Source: Desulfocapsaceae bacterium (GTDB taxonomy: Bacteria > Desulfobacterota > Desulfobulbia > Desulfobulbales > Desulfocapsaceae). Taken from it: a stretch of DNA of 33,566 nt. The translations under genes were made by a program, and so were the position numbers. The notes beneath the pieces are model-generated. The model made no database searches. It was not told the origin of the DNA and saw only the letters and a program-made list of their open reading frames with translations. Every line of letters starts with the position of its first letter. Position 1 is the first letter of the stretch. Below, one piece after another: positions 8,704 through 16,542 of the stretch. The stretch spans positions 1-33,566 of the forward strand of contig JAQVER010000042.1 of NCBI GenBank assembly GCA_028697885.1, read 5' to 3'.

Positions 8704-9816
8704 TCAAGCTCCTTTGGTCGGTGATGTATTGTAGCATTTGTAATCATAATATGTGCTGTCTGGTTGGTCAAATGTACCTTTGAGGAGAGCAATGACCAAG
8801 TCAATGGCATAGATACGATCAAAATCAGTAAAGATGTTGTGAGCTGAGTTTTCAAAACGGAAACGCTGGAATGGTAAGCCGAGGGAGTTGATAAAAGTTT
8901 CTATGACCGGATTGTCAACGGTGATGTCGTGAGCGCCATACAGGAGGGTGAGGCGTTGACAGGTCATTTCTTCCAGTTTGATATTCATCTGGGCTTGCAG
9001 CATGGCAAAAAGCAGGCGAATTGGCGCGACGAGGTACTGGAAATAGCAATAAGTGGTCTCGGTGTCCAAGGTGTCGGCAGGGCCTGATCTGCCACTCCGT
9101 GAGGGCTTCGGAATCATGGGGATCAGCCAGGATACAAAATTAGTGGCAAATCTGTTTTTTACAATCTTGGAATAAAATCCATGTTGCTTCTGGGGAAAAA
9201 GTGCAGGTGCGGATACGACCAGTTCATGAACTGGCCGTATTTGGGCGAGATAACAAGCAAGCATACCACCCATGGAGTGGCCAATAATAGAGATTTTTTC
9301 ATAATGCCCAGCAAACAGGTCATAGATATCGACGACTTGCCGGAACCAGTCTGATTTGTGGATAGCGAGTATCTGATCGGGGTTGACTTGGCCAAAGCCG
9401 TGGATGAGTGGCGCGTGGAAATCGATATTTTCCTCACAGAGACGTTCTGCCAAGAGGTCCCACTCCATGGGTGATGTGGTGAACCCGTGCAGAAGCAGTA
9501 CGATATGATCACGTTTTTTACCGGAACTGTGGCTGATTGGTTTACACTCAAAATAGCGGTTGAATTGAGCTTCTGGTGTAAAATTCCGTGCTGTATGTGC
9601 AACGACCCAGCGTCCAAAAAAGAAAATTAGGGCTCGAATGAGATGGGCAGTAGCATATAGTAGAAGAATCGCAAGAATGATGTGTACCAAGTGGATATTT
9701 TTAAAATCTTCGATATCCACCGCGATAATTGTAATGACTGCGACGAGCAGCAGATAAAGAGGTACGATGATTGTCACTTTGTGCAGAAATTTAATTCTCC
9801 GCATGATTGGTGGCAT
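8704..9816 (-). CDS. Membrane-anchored alpha/beta hydrolase
   Basis: This 370-residue serine hydrolase resembles monoglyceride lipases and carboxylesterases. Two N-terminal hydrophobic helices (about residues 12-33 and 43-66) tether it to the membrane. The hydrolase core follows: the oxyanion-hole HGF (110-112), the nucleophile elbow GHSMGG with Ser181, the acid Asp297 in GAHD, and His326 in the NSAHN segment. The complete triad suggests an active enzyme; an ester or thioester substrate is likely but unknown. It is the first gene of the tightly spaced subset hydrolase, NTase A, MFS, NTase B. It is separated by 171 bp from the nitrilase gene upstream, where a second promoter could sit. The start at 9816 has only a weak ribosome site, and Met5 is an alternative. 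Confidence 0.85.
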   Translation of the reverse strand: MPPIMRRIKFLHKVTIIVPLYLLLVAVITIIAVDIEDFKNIHLVHIILAILLLYATAHLIRALIFFFGRWVVAHTARNFTPEAQFNRYFECKPISHSSGKKRDHIVLLLHGFTTSPMEWDLLAERLCEENIDFHAPLIHGFGQVNPDQILAIHKSDWFRQVVDIYDLFAGHYEKISIIGHSMGGMLACYLAQIRPVHELVVSAPALFPQKQHGFYSKIVKNRFATNFVSWLIPMIPKPSRSGRSGPADTLDTETTYCYFQYLVAPIRLLFAMLQAQMNIKLEEMTCQRLTLLYGAHDITVDNPVIETFINSLGLPFQRFRFENSAHNIFTDFDRIYAIDLVIALLKGTFDQPDSTYYDYKCYNTSPTKGA

Positions 9817-9987
9817 ATTTATTATATCCAGTCTTTAAAGTTGTCTGTAGCGGCTTGAGGTGTTTACTGCCAGGTTTTTCAAGATCTTTTTTTAATCATC
9901 TCTCGGATTGATTTTTGAATAACTACAGCTAAACTAGTGTCTGCAAAAATGGGCCAAGGCCAAGGTCACTTTCAGGACATTTTTTTC
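9817..9987. other. Intergenic gap within the decarboxylase-NTase block
   Basis: These 171 bp separate the nitrilase stop from the hydrolase start on the minus strand. I see no convincing terminator and no clear promoter. A GGCC direct repeat near 9955 is too short to interpret. Whether the two halves of the block share one transcript cannot be decided by eye. Confidence 0.4.
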
Positions 9988-10935
9988 TCAGTTGACTATC
10001 TTGACCAGGTCCTTGTACAATCCGGCCCGTCTGTCCACTAGGTAATTTGTATCCTCTGGATGTGTTGGGCCGTAATCCGAAGGAATACAGTCTGCCAGAA
10101 GGAGGGTGACTTCATTTTTCGCGGCCACCATGAGTTCGCCATGGGAATTTGCGACCATGCTGTTACCAAGGTACCTCCCGACAATTCTGCCGTCCAGCGT
10201 CTCATCCAGGCACCTGTTGCTGTAAGAGATAAACATATTATTTTCATATGCATGGGCGGGGATCAGGGTTTTAGAAACATCAGGATAGGGCTTTACTGTC
10301 CATTTGCCAGTGGACAGAAGGGTCGATTCATCCGCTGCCGTCGGAATGACTACGAGTTTGGCTCCCTTGAGGGCCAGTATCCGTGCAAGTTCCGAAAACT
10401 CTGCTTCATAGCAGTTCAGCACCCCTACCGGAAAACCATTGACCCTAAAAACCGTATAGGCTTCACCTTCTTCTTCAAGCTCATACCCTGCATTCCATAT
10501 TTTCTTCTCATCCGGTCCCCAGAGATGGGTTTTTCTGTAGTTTTTAAGCAGAGAACCATCTGCACCGAATACTGCAATGGAGTCGTAGTATCTGATTTCC
10601 CCACCAATTGACGCTTTTTCAGGATAAGGACAGATTATACCTATCTTATGTCTATGTGCAATTGATGCCACCTTCTCAAGATGTCGACCAGTCACCTCCA
10701 TTGCCAATTCATGTGCCGTTTCCGGGGTGATTGCATATCCACTTAAATAGAGTTCAGGAAAGCTTACCAGCTGAGCATCAAATTTTCTCGCTGCAGTGAC
10801 AACCTGCTCAAGCTGAGCAATGTTGTGGCTGATGGCCTCAGTGTTTCCGGCAGGACCTTTTCCCTGATATACGGCTAGTCGTATTCCTTTTCCTTCTTCA
10901 GGAGCAGCCTCTTTGATGTAGGCATTGATGATCAT
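9988..10935 (-). CDS. Nitrilase-superfamily C-N hydrolase (amidase)
   Basis: This 315-residue cytoplasmic enzyme hydrolyses a carbon-nitrogen bond. The Glu-Lys-Cys triad of the superfamily is complete: Glu61 in FPEL, Lys135 in YRKTHLW and Cys175 in LNCYEAEF. The CYE context points to an amidase or carbamoylase branch rather than a true nitrilase. Carbamoylputrescine amidase-like or omega-amidase-like activity is possible. It starts 27 bp after the gadB-like stop, with AAGGA ahead of the ATG, so both are almost certainly co-transcribed. With a decarboxylase next to it, the substrate may be an amide or carbamoyl form of the amine that enzyme makes; this is inference. Confidence 0.85.
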   Translation of the reverse strand: MIINAYIKEAAPEEGKGIRLAVYQGKGPAGNTEAISHNIAQLEQVVTAARKFDAQLVSFPELYLSGYAITPETAHELAMEVTGRHLEKVASIAHRHKIGIICPYPEKASIGGEIRYYDSIAVFGADGSLLKNYRKTHLWGPDEKKIWNAGYELEEEGEAYTVFRVNGFPVGVLNCYEAEFSELARILALKGAKLVVIPTAADESTLLSTGKWTVKPYPDVSKTLIPAHAYENNMFISYSNRCLDETLDGRIVGRYLGNSMVANSHGELMVAAKNEVTLLLADCIPSDYGPTHPEDTNYLVDRRAGLYKDLVKIVN

Positions 10936-10962
10936 CTGCTTTGTCCTTGGATATGAATGGAA

Positions 10963-12360
10963 TTAATGGGAGAATTGTTTGGCGTCTATTGTCTTGGTAA
11001 AACCGGGATGTTTGGAAAACCATTGTATGTGCTTTTTTATATCACCAAGCAAGGCTCCCGCCATATCGTGACTGAACCCTTCTTTGACAACAACGCGCTG
11101 GACAATAATATCCTTTCTGTTTTCCGGCATTCTGTAGGCTGGAACCAGCCAGCCGTTATATCGGAGCCTTTCGGCAAGATCAAACAAGGTATAGTTGGTC
11201 GAGGCCGCGATTTCGTCTTTTAATTTCCAGGCAAATACCGGAATGGTGTCTCCTCTGCTTATCAGTTCAAATGGTCCCATTTCCTCGATGTTTGCTGAAA
11301 GGAAGAGTGCAATGTCACGGCAGGTTTCCTGAATGGCAGTGTATCCTTCTCTGCCGAGCCGCAAAAAATTATAATACTGGGCAATCACTTGGTTTCCCGG
11401 CCTTGAAAAATTAAGTGCAAAGTTGGGGAGGTCGCCACCCAAGTAGTAACAATGAAAAATCAGTTCCTCGGGAAGTTCTTTTTTGTCACGCCAGATAGCC
11501 CACCCCACTCCCGGATAGACAAGGCCATATTTGTGACCGGACACATTGATCGATTTAACCCGTGGTACCCGGAAATCCCATTCAAGATCAGGTTGCAGAA
11601 ACGGGGCAATAAACCCGCCGCTTGCCGCATCAACATGGATAGGGATATCCAGACCGCTTTCGGCGGCAAGATGATTCAGAGCATCATCCAATTGCTTAAC
11701 CGGTTCATAGCTGCCGTCAAAGGTGCTGCCCATGATGGCTAGAACACCGATGGTGTTTTCATCACAGAGTTTGACGGCGTCTTCAGGGCGCAGAGAAAAG
11801 CTGTCTCCCTCTGCCATGACAAACCGCGGCTCTACCTCCCAATAATTACAGAATTTCTCCCAACAGACTTGCACGTTTCTTCCCATGACGAAATTGAGTT
11901 TATCAACAGGTCTGCCGGCAGCCTCCCGTCTCTTTTTCCAATTGCGTTTCAGCGCCATTCCGGCCAGCATTGCGGCTTCACTTGATCCTATGGTTGAGCA
12001 GCCAACGGCCTCCTCTCCTTCAGGCGAATTCCAAAGACGGGAAAGAATATTAACACAGCGCATTTCTATTTCAGCAGTCTGTGGATATTCATCCTTGTCA
12101 ATCATGTTCTTGTCAAAGGTGTCCATCATTAACTGACGGGCTTCGGGTTCCATCCAGGTGGTGACAAAGGTGGCAAGGTTCAGCCTTGAGTTACCGTCAA
12201 GGGCAAGTTCATCATGGATAATATTATATGCTACTGATGGTGGCAGGCCTTCACTTGCAATCTGGTATTTGGGTATCTCTCCTCTCATAATTCTCGAACC
12301 ATACGTCGGTTGGATAAGGGAGTCTTTTTTCAGATACTTTGAACTCTTTTTTGCAAACAT
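10963..12360 (-). CDS. gadB: Glutamate decarboxylase-like PLP enzyme
   Basis: This is a 465-residue group II PLP-dependent decarboxylase, nearly the same length as E. coli GadB (466). It should convert L-glutamate to GABA and CO2 in the cytoplasm. PLP-binding features are HVDAASGGF (242-250, with Asp244) and SGHKYG with the Schiff-base Lys277. The protein ends in FSH; GadB of E. coli has a C-terminal His465 that gates activity by pH, and a His falls at the same place here. The start at 12360 follows GAGAGG; the frame up to 12375 adds 5 residues without support. No GadC antiporter is visible, so a standard acid-resistance system is not evident. It opens the block with the nitrilase gene. A related acidic amino acid substrate is possible. 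Confidence 0.88.
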   Translation of the reverse strand: MFAKKSSKYLKKDSLIQPTYGSRIMRGEIPKYQIASEGLPPSVAYNIIHDELALDGNSRLNLATFVTTWMEPEARQLMMDTFDKNMIDKDEYPQTAEIEMRCVNILSRLWNSPEGEEAVGCSTIGSSEAAMLAGMALKRNWKKRREAAGRPVDKLNFVMGRNVQVCWEKFCNYWEVEPRFVMAEGDSFSLRPEDAVKLCDENTIGVLAIMGSTFDGSYEPVKQLDDALNHLAAESGLDIPIHVDAASGGFIAPFLQPDLEWDFRVPRVKSINVSGHKYGLVYPGVGWAIWRDKKELPEELIFHCYYLGGDLPNFALNFSRPGNQVIAQYYNFLRLGREGYTAIQETCRDIALFLSANIEEMGPFELISRGDTIPVFAWKLKDEIAASTNYTLFDLAERLRYNGWLVPAYRMPENRKDIIVQRVVVKEGFSHDMAGALLGDIKKHIQWFSKHPGFTKTIDAKQFSH

Positions 12361-12393
12361 ACTGTTTCCTCTCACTTGAACAGAAATGCAAAA

Positions 12394-12531
12394 TCATCCT
12401 AGCTGACGGCCGGAATATACGGGCATAACCTGAGTTGGATAGGCCATGGAGGTGATCTGTTTCTTTCGATAAATACAAACATCCCCCGGCTTTGGCAAGA
12501 CTTTATGAAGCAAATTGACGTCTTCGGTCAT
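12394..12531 (-). CDS. Possible 45-residue leader ORF upstream of gadB
   Basis: An ATG frame of 45 codons starting MTEDVNLLHK ends 33 bp before the gadB start on the same strand. It has a balanced composition, but there is no clear ribosome site and I recognise no homologue. Its start codon lies in the right arm (in transcript order) of a long-range inverted repeat that could hide it in RNA. It may be a leader peptide, a gene relic or chance. Confidence 0.25.
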   Translation of the reverse strand: MTEDVNLLHKVLPKPGDVCIYRKKQITSMAYPTQVMPVYSGRQLG

Positions 12532-12598
12532 TCTGCAGGAACAATAGACTCCCGCTCAATCCTTACCTCGGTCAACATGCAGTGACTCTGCAGAATGA
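12528..12598 (-). repeat. Inverted repeat in the gadB leader
   Basis: TCATTCTGCAG (12528-12538) is matched exactly by CTGCAGAATGA (12588-12598), an 11-bp inverted repeat with 49 bp between the arms. A second, direct, similarity exists: TCGGTCA-N3-TGCAG occurs at 12524-12538 and 12568-12582. On the gadB transcript the arms could pair and cover the ATG at 12531. The rest of the 12361-12880 gap shows no other gene I can support. Confidence 0.4.
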
Positions 12599-12834
12599 AA
12601 GCTATCACGATCTACGTCCAGCCACTCGTGCATCTGCAACTAAAGGGGCTGTGGCAAGAAAACGCATCAGCTTGAGGGGGTACTGGACATGTTTTCGTTC
12701 GTAACTCACACTTGTCCTTTTGTTTTTGTTAATATGGAAACTTTTCATAAACGTGGGGAAACTAGCTGCTATAAGAGATGCTTTCTCTAATTATTATCAG
12801 GATAAAGATTCAATGGCGGGGAGAACGCGGTGAC

Positions 12835-12869
12835 GCATCTACCAGCGGTGTGTCACTGCTGGTAGATGC
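12835..12869 (-). terminator. Strong hairpin after the rubrerythrin gene
   Basis: GCATCTACCAGC (12835-12846) and GCTGGTAGATGC (12858-12869) form a perfect 12-bp stem with an 11-nt loop, starting 11 bp after the rubrerythrin stop. No T-run follows on the minus strand, so it may be a 3'-end stabiliser or a Rho-assisted terminator rather than a classical intrinsic one. Confidence 0.6.
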
Positions 12870-12880
12870 TGTATGAGAAG

Positions 12881-13525
12881 TTAGTTGATGAGTTTATAAG
12901 CCTTTGCCGGTGTGGCGCAAACAGGACAACTGGTAAATGCGGGTGTCCCTTCAACTGTGTAGCCGCAGACAGGGCAGACACTAAATCCTGCATCTGCAAC
13001 TTTCCAATTATCTAAGTTGCTTAAAGCTTTTTTATACAGCTTTGCATGCTCCCCTTCAGCAGCTTTGGCATAGGTGAATGTTTGGATTGCGTCATTATTT
13101 TTTTCTTTTTCAGCCTGCACAAGAAACTCTGGATACATCACTGTTTCTTCATAGGTCTCACCTTTGATAGCATCTGCAAGATTTTCCTTGGTTGATTTAA
13201 TCTCAGGCAGTTTTATTTCGGCTTTTGGGATAGCTCCCATACTTTTGATCACTCTTGCATGGTTATTGAAATGAATTTCTTCGGCGGCTGAGGCTGCACG
13301 GAATAACGCAGCCACCTTAAGATAGCCTTCTTCCTCGGCCTTTTTAGAGTAAGCCAGATATTTGGCATGAGCATTACTCTCACCATTGAATGCCGCTTGC
13401 AGGTTTTCCAGAGTTTTACTGTCTTTGGCTGCACTAGCGCTCGACAACGCTGGACTCATCATTGTCATGACGAACATGATAGCAGTGAATAAAGAAAAAT
13501 GTAATTTGCTGATATTACGAACCAT
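12881..13525 (-). CDS. Exported rubrerythrin
   Basis: This 214-residue diiron protein should reduce hydrogen peroxide and so protect an anaerobe from oxygen. The ferritin-like domain (about residues 38-165) shows the expected ligand motifs GESNAH, AAEEIH, KGETYEE and AAEGEH. A C-terminal rubredoxin-like domain binds iron through CPVCG and CPVC (about 184-203). The first ~33 residues form a clear signal peptide: basic start, hydrophobic core, then SSASAA before KDSK. Export to the periplasm is uncommon, since most rubrerythrins are cytoplasmic. The ATG has a strong GGAGGAA site. It is probably monocistronic, with its own promoter and a 3' hairpin. Family assignment is firm; location is inferred from the signal sequence. 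Confidence 0.93.
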   Translation of the reverse strand: MVRNISKLHFSLFTAIMFVMTMMSPALSSASAAKDSKTLENLQAAFNGESNAHAKYLAYSKKAEEEGYLKVAALFRAASAAEEIHFNNHARVIKSMGAIPKAEIKLPEIKSTKENLADAIKGETYEETVMYPEFLVQAEKEKNNDAIQTFTYAKAAEGEHAKLYKKALSNLDNWKVADAGFSVCPVCGYTVEGTPAFTSCPVCATPAKAYKLIN

Positions 13526-13616
13526 CTTGATTCCTCCTTGTTGAATGAATGACTAATTACTCTTTGGTTGTCGACTCGTTTTGTCAGCGGCCCGGTCAAT
13601 CAAGGCCAACCAACAT

Positions 13617-13652
13617 ATTATAATTAAATATTGAATCACTTGCTCTTGTCAA
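13617..13652 (-). promoter_or_regulatory. Promoter for the rubrerythrin gene
   Basis: On the minus strand a perfect TTGACA -35 box (13652-13647) is followed after 18 bp by TTTAAT (13628-13623). A perfect TATAAT lies 6 bp further (13622-13617) but is too far from this -35. The A+T-rich stretch and its position about 95 bp upstream of the start support it. Confidence 0.55.
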
Positions 13653-13800
13653 GATAAATAGCGGCAATGATGGCATCGATATGTTGACGTGGCGTAACAG
13701 CGAGTGCCTGGACAGCCATCACTGAGCCGAACAGGTATTATTGCTGCCCCAATGCCAGCTGTAGGAGAGTGAAATGCTGCCCCCTGTAAGAGGATGAACT

Positions 13801-13929
13801 TTATCTGTCGGATGAGGAAGATCGGGATATCGGCTTGATGAATTTATCGTATACCACTTTGGTGCAACCTGCTTCAATAAGTGTCGTGGGTGACAAGAAC
13901 AGCCTTAACCTGACTTTTTGCGAGACCAT
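13801..13929 (-). CDS. Possible 42-residue ORF coupled to the MBOAT gene
   Basis: The MBOAT stop TGA and an ATG overlap as TGATG at 13927-13931, opening a 42-codon frame (MVSQKVRLRL...) that ends at 13801. The predicted peptide is basic and has no signal or membrane helix. I recognise nothing in it. The same DNA carries a 28-bp near-match to the methyltransferase gene at 18586 in another frame, so this may be a relic. The remainder of 13653-13800 shows nothing I can support. Confidence 0.25.
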   Translation of the reverse strand: MVSQKVRLRLFLSPTTLIEAGCTKVVYDKFIKPISRSSSSDR

Positions 13930-15353
13930 CAAAATTGGAAATATATAAAAGGTTCTGCTGTCTCCATTGCCGCAAACAATATGACGTAGGATAGGCAGGC
14001 ATAGAAACCGCCTCTTATGATCGGTGGCCAGGTAGTGATTCCCCCATTTCTCGCAATTCGTTCATGGAGAAAATGAAATACCCAGAAAAAAGCTATCACC
14101 GCGAAACCGATGAGGACATAATTCTCATTGAATCCGGCAATTGTCGGATGAATGCAAAGGCGATCATAAAAGATAATGGCATAGTGCAGGTTCGGAGAGA
14201 AAAATAAAATGGAAAGTAAGATCCGGATAAGCATACTGAAAACCCATGAGAAAAATAACCAGGGGTTACTTGTTAAGAATACTGCCTTTCTATGTTTTCG
14301 TAATATATGTAGAGAAAAAATATGATAACTGAAAAGGCATACGCCATTTAAAAGTCCCCAAAGGACAAAGGTCCACTGGGCTCCATGCCAAAGACCGACC
14401 AATCCCATGGTAAGCAGTATCACCCTGCTGTATTGTAAAGGATTGCGGATCCGGAATCCACCCAGGGGTTTGAACAGATAGTCCAAAACCCATCTGGATA
14501 ATGTGATATGCCAGCGACGCCAGTATTCGGCAATATTGGTGGCGGTGTGAGGGAAATTGAAATTACGACTTAAACGGATACCAAAAAGAGAAGCGGTGCC
14601 CCGAGCAATTTCTGAATAGGCGGAAAAGTCAAGGTAAACAACCACAAACATGGCTACAGCAGCGAAAGCAAGAGTGCCTGTGTTCTGCGCTTGAGGATCC
14701 AAATAGGCTCCGTATGCGGCACACGTTAGTCGGTCTCCGACAACTATTTTTTTTAACAGTCCCCAACAAATGAGTCTTATCCCCGTTTCTAAGTCAGTGA
14801 ATGAAAAGTGTTGTTTTATGCGAAGTTGCGGCATGAGATCTTTTGCTCTTTCGATAGGGCCGGCAACCAGTTGTGGAAAAAAACTGACATACAGCGCTAC
14901 TAAAATAAAATCTTTTTCCGCCTTTTTTACCCCTCTGTATACATCAATAGTGTAGCTCATTGTTTGGAAAGTATAGAAAGAAATTCCTACTGGAAGAATT
15001 AAATTCAGTGGATGGGGAAGATGTTGGCCCATTGGTCCCAGAAGAGTCTTTAAGCTCTCCAGGGCAAAATCTGTGTATTTGAAGTAGGATAGTATCCCGA
15101 GATTACCAATAACGCTGATAAGGAGGCTCAGTTGTTGGTAACGCTTTGACGTTGATATGGAAATAACAAGAGCCATACCATAATCGAGAACCGTCGAAGC
15201 AAAAATGAGAAGCCCGTAAATAGGGTCCCAGTAACAGTAAAAAATATAACTTACCGTGAGTAGAAGGTACATCCTGGATCGTTGCGGAAGAAAATAATAC
15301 AACGAGAAGGAGAAAAAAAGAAGGGTTGCGAATTCAAGAGATGCGAAGGTCAT
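13929..15353 (-). CDS. MBOAT-family O-acyltransferase (AlgI/DltB-like), copy 1
   Basis: This 474-residue polytopic inner-membrane protein moves acyl groups, usually acetyl, across the membrane for transfer to a polysaccharide. AlgI-type landmarks are YFKYTDF, EYWRRWHITLSRW and the catalytic-His segment GLWHGAQWTF, followed by several helices. It is the partner of the SGNH gene upstream. Its ATG overlaps that gene's stop by 4 bp (15350-15353), so the two should be made together. The target glycan is unknown. It is more similar in layout than in sequence to the second MBOAT at 21832. Confidence 0.9.
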   Translation of the reverse strand: MTFASLEFATLLFFSFSLYYFLPQRSRMYLLLTVSYIFYCYWDPIYGLLIFASTVLDYGMALVISISTSKRYQQLSLLISVIGNLGILSYFKYTDFALESLKTLLGPMGQHLPHPLNLILPVGISFYTFQTMSYTIDVYRGVKKAEKDFILVALYVSFFPQLVAGPIERAKDLMPQLRIKQHFSFTDLETGIRLICWGLLKKIVVGDRLTCAAYGAYLDPQAQNTGTLAFAAVAMFVVVYLDFSAYSEIARGTASLFGIRLSRNFNFPHTATNIAEYWRRWHITLSRWVLDYLFKPLGGFRIRNPLQYSRVILLTMGLVGLWHGAQWTFVLWGLLNGVCLFSYHIFSLHILRKHRKAVFLTSNPWLFFSWVFSMLIRILLSILFFSPNLHYAIIFYDRLCIHPTIAGFNENYVLIGFAVIAFFWVFHFLHERIARNGGITTWPPIIRGGFYACLSYVILFAAMETAEPFIYFQF

Positions 15354-16477
15354 TTGGCCAGAAGATCTACGAACAGGTGGGCCATGGTGGCGTGTCCTGC
15401 TGCATTGAAATGGGTGAGGGTCAGATACTGATTATCGGGTACCTTATTACTTAAGTCGACAACTTTAAAGCCTTTGGCGGCAGATCTTATTGTAAATTCG
15501 TTCAGGAGCAGACTGTTCTTTTTTTGGATTGAAGAATGAAGGGGCATGAATACAAAATATTTTTCACCTTTCATGTCTTGAGTTGTATCCAGAAAATAAC
15601 TCAGTAACTCAAGGGAAATGGAACTAATGTTAATGGGCCGTGTTGTTGTTTGTGCCTTTGTGCTTGCTGCTCGCAGATGGTCCACATACCATTGCCTTGG
15701 GACTGCTGTTTGAAAAAACCATTTTTCTGATTTTCCGGATTTGTCAAATGGTCTGAGCTCCTCTATCTGCATCAGTCGGGAGGTGAAAATATCCCGGTAT
15801 CTCCAGGGGGCAAAAATATGAGCAAAAAATATGTCGAGGTAATCAATGGGACGAATAAAATGTGCCAGGAAGGCAGAGGGGATAGACTTGCGGATATTGG
15901 AAAACCAGAGCAGGAAGTGACAGTCAGAGATGAAATTTTTGCGAAGGCCTTTCTTGGGGTCAAGTTCCATTCGATTGTTAGAAAAATCTGCGGGGCTGTC
16001 AACAAAAATGAGAATATCCGGGGCGAGACGCTTGGCGGCGGCAGCTAAAATGGTAAAATCCGGCACTTGGCCTCCAGGTATTGACCAGTTGAGAACTCGC
16101 ACATTTTCTTTCTGTCGTAGGATAAGATATTTTTCCAGAAGGGCAGGGTAGGTTTCCCGGTCAGATAATTCACGTCCATAGCCCTGGGAATTACTGATTA
16201 TTACTATAAGCTTGTCAGGCCGTTTAATCTTATCTGCTGAAAGCACATGCTTGACCCAGCCGCGTCGAAAAAAGATATTTCGTTTTTCTGGATTATGCTG
16301 ATCTTCCCATTTTCCGGTAAAGACCCCAAAAATTACGGTGAGCATGAGAAAAAAGAATATACCCCATATGATAGAACGGGCCGAATGCAATTCGGCTTTT
16401 GCCGTATGCTTTTTACGCAATGAAGCAAGAAGCATAAGCAGCTTCTTTGCGTATGTTTTACAGGTTGCAAGCAGCAT
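15350..16477 (-). CDS. SGNH/DltD-like membrane-anchored acyltransferase partner
   Basis: This 375-residue protein has one N-terminal membrane helix (about 34-54) and a periplasmic SGNH-type domain. Possible catalytic features are the SNSQG strand end (Ser95 or Ser97), a GGQVPD turn and a C-terminal THFNAAGH segment that would supply the His. It most likely accepts the acyl group delivered by the MBOAT protein and passes it to a surface glycan. The 4-bp overlap with the MBOAT gene supports a pair. The upstream ribosome site is weak. The Ser and His roles are inferred from position, since overall similarity to DltD or AlgJ is faint by eye. Confidence 0.7.
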   Translation of the reverse strand: MLLATCKTYAKKLLMLLASLRKKHTAKAELHSARSIIWGIFFFLMLTVIFGVFTGKWEDQHNPEKRNIFFRRGWVKHVLSADKIKRPDKLIVIISNSQGYGRELSDRETYPALLEKYLILRQKENVRVLNWSIPGGQVPDFTILAAAAKRLAPDILIFVDSPADFSNNRMELDPKKGLRKNFISDCHFLLWFSNIRKSIPSAFLAHFIRPIDYLDIFFAHIFAPWRYRDIFTSRLMQIEELRPFDKSGKSEKWFFQTAVPRQWYVDHLRAASTKAQTTTRPINISSISLELLSYFLDTTQDMKGEKYFVFMPLHSSIQKKNSLLLNEFTIRSAAKGFKVVDLSNKVPDNQYLTLTHFNAAGHATMAHLFVDLLAK

Positions 16478-16542
16478 GAGATCTTTTAATTCCTGGCCTT
16501 GAAACGTTTGTCAGTTGTAGAGGAAATTGTTAAACTAATGAT

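Noticed and set aside
13530-13930. Insertion sequence remnant in the gap between the MBOAT and rubrerythrin genes
   Set aside because: No terminal inverted repeats, target duplication or transposase motif could be found; only small uncertain frames and the 28-bp near-repeat.
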